The position numbers and the translations under genes were made by a program. Positions 53,478-62,280 of a stretch of 64,000 nucleotides of DNA are shown one piece after another; position 1 is the first letter of the stretch; each line of letters starts with the position of its first letter. The DNA is taken from NCBI RefSeq assembly GCF_002844235.1, contig NZ_PGTS01000002.1, positions 62,001-126,000 of the forward strand, in the 5' to 3' direction. The notes under the pieces were generated by a model that saw only the letters and a program-made list of their open reading frames with translations, searched no databases and was not told the DNA's origin. This DNA comes from Thalassospira povalilytica (GTDB lineage Bacteria > Pseudomonadota > Alphaproteobacteria > Rhodospirillales > Thalassospiraceae).

Positions 53478-54014
53478 ATGGCAAGAATTCTTGGGTATAT
53501 CGCAACCAGTCTTGACGGGATGATCGCGGACAGAAATGACAATCTCGATTGGTTGTTTGCATATGACGGGATGGATCTTGGTGAATACGATTACAACAAG
53601 TTCATCAAGCGCATTCAAACCCTGGTGATGGGGCGGGGAACCTACGACTTTGTTGCACGCCAACCATCGGAATGGCCTTATCACGGAAAGCGGGTAATTG
53701 TGGTTACATCCCGTCCGATTGATAATCCTGTCGCGGATATTGACGTGCGAAGTGACGTTGACGCATTGATTGCCGAACTTCGTGCTTTTGATGATGGGGA
53801 TGTCTGGATGCTGGGCGGTGGAAAGCTGCAAATGGCGTTCATTGAACGAGGTGCGCTTGACGAAATTGAAATTTACGTCATGCCCGAAATTCTGGGTGGG
53901 GGAAAACCGCTTTTCCCCCAGACAGGTTTTCGCAGCAGTCCGACATTGATCAGTACGCAAATGCTTGATCGCGGATGCGTGCGTTTGCATTACCGGTTCT
54001 CGCCAACATGTTGA
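53478..54014 (+). CDS. Dihydrofolate reductase family protein (RibD C-terminal-like)
   Basis: A 178-residue protein of the RibD C-terminal / YwjB-type DHFR fold. Signatures are the opening ILGYIATSLDGMIAD, the LVMGRGTYDFV motif, WPYHGKRVIVVTSR and the NADPH-site WMLGGGKLQMAFI. These probably reduce a pteridine-like or other small substrate with NADPH; the physiological reaction is unknown. ATG 53478 has GGAGA 7 bp upstream. It is likely controlled by the divergent TetR. Confidence 0.92.
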   Translation: MARILGYIATSLDGMIADRNDNLDWLFAYDGMDLGEYDYNKFIKRIQTLVMGRGTYDFVARQPSEWPYHGKRVIVVTSRPIDNPVADIDVRSDVDALIAELRAFDDGDVWMLGGGKLQMAFIERGALDEIEIYVMPEILGGGKPLFPQTGFRSSPTLISTQMLDRGCVRLHYRFSPTC

Positions 54015-54043
54015 TCGCTGACTGATCGTTTAGGTAGCCCGGA

Positions 54044-54628
54044 TCAGCAAACCGTCTGGAACGGGCTGCAGAAACGGTCATCGTCATTGTTGCGGATATG
54101 GCGCGGGAACAGTTGGTAGCTTAGCGTGTCGGCATTGGCAAACAGCTGGCTTTCAAAGTTTTCAGGCACAAAACGCGCCCGGGTTTCAGAGATGACATTA
54201 TCGCCGGAGCAAAAGCCGAACCGAACAATCAGGCGATCAGAAATGTGTTCCATGCCGCCGGTTTGCGGGTTGGTGCAGATCGCATCGCCAAAGGTGTTTT
54301 GTGACGGGTTGACCACAGCCACCAACCGGTTTTCCGGTTTGATTGTTTCATTTGCCGCAATGTCGGCGGGATCGGTAACAAAGCGCAGGCGCGGGGCAAA
54401 GCCGTGATTGGAAAGCGCATCGGTCCATGTTTTGGCCGGAAGGCTGTTGGCCGGATCAACGATTTCAAGCAGCATGACCTGACTTGGCGCGCCGGTGGTC
54501 TTGAAGCTTTGGACTTCGGTGACCTTGTAATTGGGGGCTTCGATCAGGGCGGCACTGCACCCGCCAAGCAAAAGCAACGCCGTGCCGGTTACAGTCGGCA
54601 AAAAACGGGAAAATGCGCGCATGTTCAT
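54044..54628 (-). CDS. Predicted lipoprotein, unknown function
   Basis: A 194-residue protein with a signal peptide and the lipobox LLGGC near residue 24, so it is a lipoprotein. The mature part has four further Cys, two in an AICTNPQTGG and RFGFCSGDN pair and two in the end DDRFCSPFQTVC. These may form disulfides. No family is recognised. AAAGGAC lies 8 bp before ATG 54628. It is convergent with the DHFR-fold gene. Confidence 0.8.
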   Translation of the reverse strand: MNMRAFSRFLPTVTGTALLLLGGCSAALIEAPNYKVTEVQSFKTTGAPSQVMLLEIVDPANSLPAKTWTDALSNHGFAPRLRFVTDPADIAANETIKPENRLVAVVNPSQNTFGDAICTNPQTGGMEHISDRLIVRFGFCSGDNVISETRARFVPENFESQLFANADTLSYQLFPRHIRNNDDDRFCSPFQTVC

Positions 54629-54753
54629 TGGACAAGTCCTTTGACAGCTTATCGGACAAGATAGCCTATCACATTGCAGGTGTGATCACCCGGTCTGAAA
54701 GATATGACGGTCATTAAGGCGCGCTTTTGCGGCGATGCTGTGGCGGGACCAAT

Positions 54754-54782
54754 AAAAAACCCGGCACACTGGCCGGGTTTTT
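54754..54782 (-). terminator. Terminator of parE
   Basis: AAAAACCCGGC pairs with GCCGGGTTTTT around a six-base loop, with a minus-strand T-run. It lies just downstream of parE. Confidence 0.92.
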
Positions 54783-54799
54783 CGCAATCGTTTTGCCGA

Positions 54800-56782
54800 T
54801 CAGACGTCGATATCTTCGACGAAGCGGGCATGTTCCTGAATGAACTGGAAACGCAGTTCCGGTTTCTTGCCCATCAGGCGGGTGACCAGGTCCTTGGTCT
54901 GGCCGCGTTCATCGGGTTCGGCCGCATCGGGCAGGGTGACACGCAGCAATGTCCGCTTTTTATGCGCCATAGTGGTCTCACGCAGCTGTTGCGGGGGCAT
55001 TTCACCCAGACCCTTAAATCGGGAAATCTCGACCTTGTTCGGGTTCTTGAACTCGGTGCTCAGGATGACTTCCTTTTCGGCGTCATCCATCGCATAGATC
55101 GATTTGCCGCCCTGGGTCAGACGATAAAGCGGCGGCATCGCCAGATAGAGATGGCCGCTTTCGATCAGACCGGGCATTTCCTGATAGAAGAAGGTCATCA
55201 AAAGCGATGCGATATGCGCACCGTCAACGTCAGCATCGGTCATGATGATGATGCGTTCGTAGCGCAGGTCATTCAGGCGGAAATCGGACCCGGAACCGCA
55301 GCCAAAGGCTTCGATCATGTCCTTGATTTCCTGGTTGGCCATCATCTTTTCACGGGTGGCCGAGGCAACGTTCAGGATTTTACCGCGCAGTGGCAGGACG
55401 GCCTGGGTTTCACGGTCACGGGCCTGCTTGGCAGAACCACCTGCCGAGTCACCCTCGACCAGGAAGATTTCAGTGCCAGCGGCAATTGATCGCGAACAGT
55501 CGGCAAGTTTACCCGGAAGACGCAGGCGGCGGGTCGCCGACTGACGCTTGGTTTCCTTTTTCTCCTTGCGGCGCTGGCGTTCCTCGGCGCGCAGGATGAT
55601 GCGTTCGAGCAGACGCTTGGCGTTTTCGGTATCACCGGTCAGCCAGTGGTCGAAATGGTCGCGGACTGCGGTTTCAACCAGTTTGGTGGCATTCTGGGTG
55701 CCGAGCTTTTCCTTGGTCTGGCCCTGGAACTGCGGATCGGGAATAAAGACCGACAGCATGATGCAGCCGCCGCCAAACACGTCTTCGGCGGTGATGGCCG
55801 CTGCCTTTTTCTGACCGACCATGTCGCCATAAGCCTTGATCGCCTTGGTCAGGGCATAGCGGAACCCGGCCTCGTGCGTGCCGCCAAGCGGGGTCGGGAC
55901 GGTGTTACAGTATGAATGGAAATAGCCTTCGCCGCTTTCGGGCCAGCCGATTGCCCATTCAACACGTCCGGGACTGTCGGAAAATTTGGCTTCGCCGGCG
56001 AACGGGCGTTCGGTGACGAGTTCGCGGCCCTCAAGCGTCATTTCCAGATAGTCGAGAATACCGTTCGGGAATTTCAGGACTTCCTGCTGCGGGGTCGGGT
56101 CATCACTTGTCAAAAGCGACGGATCAACCGACCAGCGGATTTCAACACCCTTGTAGAGATACGCCTTGGACCGCGCCATGCGGAAGATGGTGCCCGGTTT
56201 GAGTTTGGCGCGGGCGCCGAAAATCTCGGGATCGGGTTTGAAGATGACCGTGGTGCCGCGGCGGTTATTGATCGCACCGCCATCCTGAAGCGGCATCTGC
56301 GGCACACCGCGGGAATATTCCTGGAATACCATTTTGCGATCGCGGCAGACCTCGACCCGGAATTTCTCGGTCAGGGCGTTCACGACAGACATACCCACGC
56401 CGTGCAAACCGCCCGATGTCTCATAGGCCTTGCCCGAAAACTTACCACCCGAATGCAGGGTGGTCAGAATGACTTCAAGGGCGGATTTGTCAGGGAACTT
56501 CGGGTGCGGATCGGTCGGAATACCGCGGCCGTTATCGCGGACAAGTACGGTATTGTCCGGTTTCAGTTCCAGTTCGATCCAGTCCGCGTGGCCAGCGACC
56601 GCTTCGTCCATGGAGTTATCCAGGATCTCTGCGACCAGATGGTGCAGGGCCGCATCATCGGTGCCGCCGATATACATACCGGGGCGGCGACGCACAGGCT
56701 CCAGGCCCTCGAGAACCTCGATGTCCTTGGCGGAATAGGCTTTGTCTGTGGATTGGTTTGAATCTTCAAAAAGGTCGGTCAT
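54800..56782 (-). CDS. parE: DNA topoisomerase IV subunit B
   Basis: A 660-residue type IIA topoisomerase ATPase subunit. The GHKL ATP site is LVAEILDNSMDEAVAGH, VRDNGRGIPTD and GGLHGVGMSVVNALT near residues 50-135. The transducer domain follows. The Toprim metal site is LVEGDSAGGSAKQARDR and IIMTDADVDGAHIASLL. The length and the short C-terminal part mark ParE rather than a long GyrB. With ParC, encoded elsewhere, it separates linked daughter chromosomes. It is a single gene. Confidence 0.95.
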   Translation of the reverse strand: MTDLFEDSNQSTDKAYSAKDIEVLEGLEPVRRRPGMYIGGTDDAALHHLVAEILDNSMDEAVAGHADWIELELKPDNTVLVRDNGRGIPTDPHPKFPDKSALEVILTTLHSGGKFSGKAYETSGGLHGVGMSVVNALTEKFRVEVCRDRKMVFQEYSRGVPQMPLQDGGAINNRRGTTVIFKPDPEIFGARAKLKPGTIFRMARSKAYLYKGVEIRWSVDPSLLTSDDPTPQQEVLKFPNGILDYLEMTLEGRELVTERPFAGEAKFSDSPGRVEWAIGWPESGEGYFHSYCNTVPTPLGGTHEAGFRYALTKAIKAYGDMVGQKKAAAITAEDVFGGGCIMLSVFIPDPQFQGQTKEKLGTQNATKLVETAVRDHFDHWLTGDTENAKRLLERIILRAEERQRRKEKKETKRQSATRRLRLPGKLADCSRSIAAGTEIFLVEGDSAGGSAKQARDRETQAVLPLRGKILNVASATREKMMANQEIKDMIEAFGCGSGSDFRLNDLRYERIIIMTDADVDGAHIASLLMTFFYQEMPGLIESGHLYLAMPPLYRLTQGGKSIYAMDDAEKEVILSTEFKNPNKVEISRFKGLGEMPPQQLRETTMAHKKRTLLRVTLPDAAEPDERGQTKDLVTRLMGKKPELRFQFIQEHARFVEDIDV

Positions 56783-57075
56783 GCCCCGGAACGCAACTTC
56801 TTTTATTGTGTTAAAACAAGGTCCAACAACGCATATCTGTTGATCGATATTGAGCGTTGGATGCCTCGGCGCTAAACGAGTACCATATGTTCGATGGTTC
56901 GTGCCACATGTCGGTTAGCACGGACCATAAAAATGTGTTTTCAAGTCCAATGCAAGTGGTGGTCTTTGCCAAAGATCACATTTTTAAAGCTGCGGCGCAG
57001 AAAACCGAGACCGGGAGGTCCAATAAAAAAATATGCACGTCTTTTTTCAACGTGCCCGAAACAGGAGTGAGCCCG
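56783..57075. other. Divergent gap between parE and the thioesterase gene
   Basis: About 290 bp that must hold both promoters. A 73-codon in-frame extension of the thioesterase from 56857 lies here but lacks family likeness and a ribosome site. Nothing else is recognised. Confidence 0.5.
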
Positions 57076-57501
57076 ATGGCGACAGAGAATGAGCAAACAC
57101 ACGTCAGCGACAATACGATGCCGCGTGGCGATCTTTGTACCCGGACATTGGCAATGCCCGCCGATACAAACCCGAGCGGGGATATCTTTGGCGGCTGGCT
57201 GATGTCGCAGATGGATATTGCCGGGGGTGTTCTGGCAAGCCAGATCGCCGAAGGCCGAATTGCAACCGTCGCGGTTGACGGCATGACCTTCCTGCGTCCG
57301 GTTTATGTCGGTGATACGGTTTGCGTGTATGGCGATATCGAACGGATCGGCAATACATCAATCGTTCTGCATCTCGAAGCCTGGGTACTGCGCCGCAACC
57401 AGCCGCCACGCATCAAGGTCACCGAGGCCACCTTTACCTTTGTTGCCATCGACGCCGAAGGCCGCCCGCGTCCGGTACGCTCCGACGAAGCCAAGGTCTG
57501 A
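57076..57501 (+). CDS. yciA: Acyl-CoA thioesterase, YciA type
   Basis: A 141-residue hot-dog thioesterase. The YciA motif is clear: LAMPADTNPSGDIFGGWLMSQMDIAGGVLAS, with the Asp of the active site, followed by VAVDGMTFLRPVYVGDTVCVYGDIERIG and the VTEATFTFVAID strand. It hydrolyses a range of acyl-CoAs and helps recover free CoA. ATG 57076 after ACAGGAG gives the usual length. A terminator shared with the convergent dipeptidase follows. Confidence 0.93.
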   Translation: MATENEQTHVSDNTMPRGDLCTRTLAMPADTNPSGDIFGGWLMSQMDIAGGVLASQIAEGRIATVAVDGMTFLRPVYVGDTVCVYGDIERIGNTSIVLHLEAWVLRRNQPPRIKVTEATFTFVAIDAEGRPRPVRSDEAKV

Positions 57502-57524
57502 GCCAAAGCGCGCATTTCAGAAAA

Positions 57525-57560
57525 CAAAGGCCCCGCCTGAGACACTCGGGCGGGGCTTTG
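57525..57560. terminator. Bidirectional terminator between yciA and the dipeptidase gene
   Basis: CAAAGGCCCCGCC-TGAG pairs with CTC-GGGCGGGGCTTTG. It lies between two converging genes and has A-rich and T-rich flanks. Confidence 0.88.
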
Positions 57561-57594
57561 TCATTTATGGCGACTGGCAGGGTCGCGAAGGCTG

Positions 57595-58602
57595 CTACCA
57601 GCTTGCCTTGGCAACACGGATGAAGTTTTCACCCATGATTTTATCGACATCATCGGTCGAATAGCCGGTTGCAATCAGGGCATCGGCAAGGGCAGGGAGT
57701 TTTTTCGGGTCAAATACCGCAGCACCGCCTGCGCCCGGGCCATAGCCGCTTGCGACCGGCCAGTAATAGGAACGGTCAACGCCATCGGGGAAGTCGTTGC
57801 AGCCGGCAACTTCGGGCATGGTATCAAGCCCGATGCCGACATGATCAACACCGACCAGATCGACCGCATATTTGATGTGGCGGATCATATCGGGGACTTC
57901 GGGGGCGTTGGGCGATTTGATGAAACGCTGGAAACCGCAAATGCCGATAACCCCGCCGGTATCGGCACAGGCCTTGATCTGTTCATCATCAACGCAGCGT
58001 TCATGACCGCCGAGAACCTTGGGATTGGCGTGGCTGAAGACCACCGGTTTGGATGATACCCGCATGATATCAAGCGAGCTTTGCCGTCCGGTATGGGAAC
58101 AATCCATGATCATGCCATTGGCATTGACCGATTTGACCATTTCCACCCCAAGGTCGGTCAGGGGCATATCAACATCGTGACAGCCGCCCGCGACCGAGTT
58201 GTTGCGGTTATAGGCAAAGTGGATCTGCTTGACCCCCAGTCTGGCAAAGACAGGGATCATTGCGGGCATGTCTTGCAGCATGACCGAGCCTTCCAGATCG
58301 AAGCCGACGCCGAGCAGGCCTTTTTGCTTGGCGATGGCAAGATCGTCAAAGCTGTCGATCTGCATGTATTTGTCGGGATGGGCGGCGATCTTGGCGCGGA
58401 AGGCGGCAATGACGCGCAGAATGTGGGGGATGGTGTTCATGTCCATGCCGACATTGACACAGACATAATCCACGTTGCCCTTCACATATTCGTCCAGAAG
58501 GCTTTCGGGTGTTTTTTCATCCAAAGGCAGGCAGGCATGTGCATCCCAGGTAAAGCTGGGGCGATAGGTTGCCGGGCGCGATGGGTTGGTGGCAATCGTC
58601 AT
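57595..58602 (-). CDS. Membrane-dipeptidase (M19) family peptidase, no signal peptide
   Basis: A 335-residue renal-dipeptidase-fold metallopeptidase. Family blocks: WDAHACLPL near 19-26, GFDLEGSVMLQ (metal Glu), HFAYNRNNSVAGG, MDCSHTG and VVFSHANP (two metal His), and VGIGLD. The first block is normally HxD; here it is His22-x-Cys24. There is no signal, so it works in the cytosol. As the last gene of the dipeptide importer operon it should split imported dipeptides or D-amino acid peptides. Confidence 0.9.
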   Translation of the reverse strand: MTIATNPSRPATYRPSFTWDAHACLPLDEKTPESLLDEYVKGNVDYVCVNVGMDMNTIPHILRVIAAFRAKIAAHPDKYMQIDSFDDLAIAKQKGLLGVGFDLEGSVMLQDMPAMIPVFARLGVKQIHFAYNRNNSVAGGCHDVDMPLTDLGVEMVKSVNANGMIMDCSHTGRQSSLDIMRVSSKPVVFSHANPKVLGGHERCVDDEQIKACADTGGVIGICGFQRFIKSPNAPEVPDMIRHIKYAVDLVGVDHVGIGLDTMPEVAGCNDFPDGVDRSYYWPVASGYGPGAGGAAVFDPKKLPALADALIATGYSTDDVDKIMGENFIRVAKASW

Positions 58603-58652
58603 TCAAACAGGTTCCCGTTTCTTCGTTTGGTGTGGCGACGTGAAAGGGCGGA

Positions 58653-59417
58653 TCAATCCCAATCGACAAAACTGTCAACCACAGCACGATCATAGCCGCC
58701 AGCAGCTTTGTAAAGCTGTTGGGAGTAGGGGTGTTCAAGCGACCCTTCGGCAAGTTGACCGGCGGTGGCGCGTTCGACAATGCGACCATGGTTCATGATG
58801 GCAATATCGTCACACATATGGGCCACAACCGCGAGATCGTGACTGACCATGATATAGGTCAGGCCCAGATCCCGGCGCAAACGGCTGAGAAGGTTAAGCA
58901 CTTCGGCCTGAATGGACACATCAAGGGCCGATGTCGGTTCATCAAGCAACAGCACTTTGGGTTCAAGGATCAGCGCGCGGGCAATTGCCACGCGCTGACG
59001 TTGACCGCCGGAAAGCTGATGCGGGTAACGGAACCGGAAGGAGTTATCCAGACCGACCTGTTTAAGCGCCTCAACCACGCGGCTATCGGAATTGCCAAGA
59101 CCGTGAATGTTGACCGGTTCGGTCAGGATGCGGTCAATGGTATGACGCGGATGGAGCGATCCGAACGGGTCCTGAAACACCATCTGGACAAGACGATAAA
59201 AGGCTTTGTCGCGGGTGGTGCCCAGTTCCTTGTTATTGACCAGAATATTGCCTTCCCAGTCGTCAACAAGGCCGGTAATGGTACGCAGGACCGTTGATTT
59301 TCCCGATCCGGATTCCCCGACCAGCCCGAATGATCCGTTTGCAGGCACAGAGATATCGACGTCCTTGAGAACGTGATGATCATCGAACCATGCGTTGAGT
59401 TTGCTGATTTCAATCAT
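58653..59417 (-). CDS. dppF: ABC transporter ATP-binding protein, dipeptide type (DppF-like)
   Basis: A 254-residue ATPase. Walker A GLVGESGSGKST is near residues 32-43, the signature LSGGQRQRVAIARALI near 138 and Walker B VLLLDEPTSALDVSIQ near 160. The EHPYSQQLYKAA end is the usual last motif, but the long C-terminal extension of DppF is absent, so it is a short form. It forms a heterodimer with the ATPase encoded directly before it, 8 bp upstream. Confidence 0.92.
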   Translation of the reverse strand: MIEISKLNAWFDDHHVLKDVDISVPANGSFGLVGESGSGKSTVLRTITGLVDDWEGNILVNNKELGTTRDKAFYRLVQMVFQDPFGSLHPRHTIDRILTEPVNIHGLGNSDSRVVEALKQVGLDNSFRFRYPHQLSGGQRQRVAIARALILEPKVLLLDEPTSALDVSIQAEVLNLLSRLRRDLGLTYIMVSHDLAVVAHMCDDIAIMNHGRIVERATAGQLAEGSLEHPYSQQLYKAAGGYDRAVVDSFVDWD

Positions 59418-59425
59418 TGTGGTTC

Positions 59426-60268
59426 TTATCCTTCTGCCCAGCTTGCTTCGCGTTCAAGGATCGGCAGATCGGATTGATCGCCATCCATTTTCGGCAAGCA
59501 GTTCAAAAGGCCCTTGGTGTAGGGATGTTTGGCTTCGTGCAGGGCAGAAGCGGCCAGTTCTTCGACCACGTGGCCCTGATACATGACCAGAACCCGGTCG
59601 CAGAAGCTTGAGACCAGATGCAGGTCATGGCTGATGAAAATAAGGGCCATGCCGCGATCGCGCACCAGATCGTCAAGAATTGCCATTACCTGAAGCTGAA
59701 CCGTGACATCAAGGGCCGATGTCGGTTCATCGGCAATGATCAGTTCGGGTTCGGGGATCAGCATCATGGCGATCATCACGCGCTGTCCCATGCCGCCCGA
59801 AACTTCGTGCGGATAGGAATTGAAGACGCGTTCGGGATCGCGGATTTTGACTGCTTCAAGCATATCAATGGCGCGATGACGGGCTTCTCTGGCGTTGACC
59901 TTGTGGTGTTCGCGATAGGCCTCGATGATCTGATCGCCAATGGTCATGACCGGGTTGAGCGAGTATTTCGGATCCTGCATGATCATGGAAATACGCGCGC
60001 CCCGCACCTTGCGCCATTGTTTGGGCGTCAGGTTGGCCAGGTCGACATCGTGGAATTTAAGCTCGTCTGCGGTGATGCGACCATTTGCCGCCGTCAGGCC
60101 AAGAATGGCCCGCCCGGTCTGGGACTTGCCCGAACCGGATTCCCCGACAATCCCGAGGCGTTCCCGCCCGAGGCTGAAGGACACACCGCGCACGGCATTG
60201 ACCTCACCCTTGGGGGTGTTGAAGGTGACCTTGAGGTTTTTGACGTTCAAAAGGGGGTCGTTTGACAT
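59426..60268 (-). CDS. dppD: ABC transporter ATP-binding protein, dipeptide type (DppD-like)
   Basis: A 280-residue ATPase. Walker A GIVGESGSGKSQ, signature VSGGMGQRVMIAMMLI and Walker B LIIADEPTSALDVTVQ appear in order, and the end HPYTKGLLNCLP is the peptide-transporter C-terminal motif. ATG 60268 lies 7 bp after GGAGGGG, a site embedded in the last codons of the permease before it; the TTG at 60274 is less likely. The two genes are 2 bp apart. Confidence 0.93.
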   Translation of the reverse strand: MSNDPLLNVKNLKVTFNTPKGEVNAVRGVSFSLGRERLGIVGESGSGKSQTGRAILGLTAANGRITADELKFHDVDLANLTPKQWRKVRGARISMIMQDPKYSLNPVMTIGDQIIEAYREHHKVNAREARHRAIDMLEAVKIRDPERVFNSYPHEVSGGMGQRVMIAMMLIPEPELIIADEPTSALDVTVQLQVMAILDDLVRDRGMALIFISHDLHLVSSFCDRVLVMYQGHVVEELAASALHEAKHPYTKGLLNCLPKMDGDQSDLPILEREASWAEG

Positions 60269-60270
60269 GA

Positions 60271-61194
60271 TCAATCCCCTCCACGCGGATCAAGAACATC
60301 ACGCAGGCCATCACCCAGAAGGTTGAAGCCAAGGCTGACGACGAAAATGGCAATACCGGGAACCGTGGCAACCCACCATTGTTCGAGCAGGAACTGACGA
60401 CCGTCCGAGACCATCGCACCCCATTCGGGCATTGGCGGCTGTGCCCCAAGACCAAGGAAGCCAAGACCGGCGGCAATCAGGATCATGCCCGCCATATCAA
60501 GGGTAACGCGGACGACCAGCGAGCTCATGCACATCGGCATGATATGGCCGATGATCAGACCCATATTCGAGGTGCCCTGAAGGCGGGCGGCTTCGATGAA
60601 GTCGGATTTGCGCACCGTGATGGTTTCAGCACGTGCGATACGGGCATAGGGCGGCCAGGCGGTAATCGCAATTGCCAGAATGGCATTTTCAAGCCCCGGG
60701 CCAAGGGCCGAGACAAAGGCCAGTGCCAGGATCAGTTTTGGGAAGGCCAGAAAGATATCGGTGATGCGCATCAATGTCGCATCAACCCAGCCGCCAAAGA
60801 AACCGGCCGCGGTGCCGACCAGAAGGCCAAGCGGGGCGGCGGTAATGGCAACAAGGCCGACAATCAGCAGGGTATATTGCGCGCCGTAAATCAGACGCGA
60901 CAGAATATCACGGCCCAGCTGATCGGTGCCGAACCAGTGATCGGCCCCGGGGGGCTGAATGCGGTTGGCAAGGTCGGCAGCAAGCGGATCATAGGGGGCC
61001 AGAAGGGGCGCAAAAATGGTGACAAGGATCAGGCCGATGACAATCGAAAGCCCGATCATGGCCAGCTTGTTTTCGGTGAATTTGATCCAGCCCAGCCACG
61101 CGCGGCCGCATTTTGCCTGAAGTCGCGAGCGGGGAGTATCGGAAGTCAGCCACTGTTTCAGGCCCGGTTTGGAGATGGTTGTTTGTGTATTCAT
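60271..61194 (-). CDS. dppC: ABC transporter permease, DppC type
   Basis: A 307-residue permease with an N-terminal cytosolic part and membrane helix (ENKLAMIGLSIVIGLILVTIFAPLLAPYDP), the DppC signature HWFGTDQLGRDILSRLIYGAQYTL and the EAA loop EAARLQGTSNMGLIIGHIMP. Six helices in all. It pairs with DppB to form the channel. Its ribosome site overlaps the stop of dppB, 2 bp upstream. Confidence 0.94.
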   Translation of the reverse strand: MNTQTTISKPGLKQWLTSDTPRSRLQAKCGRAWLGWIKFTENKLAMIGLSIVIGLILVTIFAPLLAPYDPLAADLANRIQPPGADHWFGTDQLGRDILSRLIYGAQYTLLIVGLVAITAAPLGLLVGTAAGFFGGWVDATLMRITDIFLAFPKLILALAFVSALGPGLENAILAIAITAWPPYARIARAETITVRKSDFIEAARLQGTSNMGLIIGHIMPMCMSSLVVRVTLDMAGMILIAAGLGFLGLGAQPPMPEWGAMVSDGRQFLLEQWWVATVPGIAIFVVSLGFNLLGDGLRDVLDPRGGD

Positions 61195-61196
61195 GA

Positions 61197-62264
61197 TTAT
61201 CTCCGCGCTCTGGGATCGAGCAGGCGGTAAAGCACGTCAGACAGCATGTTCACGCCGATAAAGACCGCGCCAACGACAACCGTGCCGCCAAGAACCGCGT
61301 TCATATCGGCATTGAGCAGCGAGTTGGTGATGTAAAGACCAAGTCCCGGCCAGGCAAAGATGATTTCGGTCAGAACCGAACCTTCGAGCAGGTTGGCATA
61401 AGACAGCGCAATCACGGTCACCAGAGGCACCATGACATTGCCAAGCGCGTGACGCCAGATGATGCGATGTTCGGAAATGCCTTTGACCCGGGCGGTCAGG
61501 ATATATTCCTGACTAAGCTGTTCGAGCATGAAGGACCGGGTCATGCGGGCAATATAGGCCAACGAGAAATAGGCAAGGATCGACGCGGGCAGAATGATAT
61601 GGGACACGGCATTCCAGAACAGGTCCATGTCGCCTTCGATCAGGGTATCAATCAGCATCAGGCCGGTAGTTGGCTCGATAAAGTCGATATAAAAGGCGTC
61701 CAGACGTCCGGGGCCTGCGACCCAGTCGAGCTTCATGTAAAAGACCAGAAGCCCCATCAGACCGAGCCAGAAGATCGGCATGGAATACCCGGCAAGACCG
61801 ATCACGCGTACGACATGGTCGGGCCATTTACCCTTGTTGATCGCGGCGAAAACGCCCGCGGGAATGCCAAGAACCACACCGATGAATGTCGCAAGTGTTG
61901 CGAGTTCCAAGGTCGCGGGGAAAACACGTTTGATGTCTTCGATGACCGGGTTTGCGGTCAGGACCGATTGGCCGAAGTCACCCTGTACGACATTGGAAAT
62001 ATAGATAAAGAATTGCTGCCAAAGCGGCAGATTGAGGCCCATTTCTTCGCGGACGCGGTCATAGACATCCTGGGGGGCGCGATCGCCGACTGCGGCCAGA
62101 ACCGGATCGATGGGCAAAACGCGACCGATCAGGAAGGTGACAAGCAGCAGGCCGAAAAAGGTGATGGCGAGCGAGAAGACAATCCGCAGGAGGCTTCCTG
62201 CCTTGCCTGAAATGAGACGGGCGCGTTTGCGCCCGTCCCGGTTTTTGCGTGTAACAGCGGACAT
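61197..62264 (-). CDS. dppB: ABC transporter permease, DppB type
   Basis: A 355-residue permease. After a basic N-terminus (TRKNRDGRKRARLISGK) a first helix is followed by the large loop with IDPVLAAVGDRAPQDVYDRVREEMGL, then FGQSVLTANPVIEDIKRVFPATLELA, all normal for DppB. The EAA loop is TARVKGISEHRIIWRHALGNVMVPLV. It is the second gene of the operon, 16 bp after the binding protein. Confidence 0.94.
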   Translation of the reverse strand: MSAVTRKNRDGRKRARLISGKAGSLLRIVFSLAITFFGLLLVTFLIGRVLPIDPVLAAVGDRAPQDVYDRVREEMGLNLPLWQQFFIYISNVVQGDFGQSVLTANPVIEDIKRVFPATLELATLATFIGVVLGIPAGVFAAINKGKWPDHVVRVIGLAGYSMPIFWLGLMGLLVFYMKLDWVAGPGRLDAFYIDFIEPTTGLMLIDTLIEGDMDLFWNAVSHIILPASILAYFSLAYIARMTRSFMLEQLSQEYILTARVKGISEHRIIWRHALGNVMVPLVTVIALSYANLLEGSVLTEIIFAWPGLGLYITNSLLNADMNAVLGGTVVVGAVFIGVNMLSDVLYRLLDPRARR

Positions 62265-62280
62265 TACGACCGTTGTCTCC

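Noticed and set aside
56857..57075. N-terminal extension of the YciA-type thioesterase
   Set aside because: The added 73 residues do not look like the family, and ATG 57076 has a good ribosome site and gives normal length.
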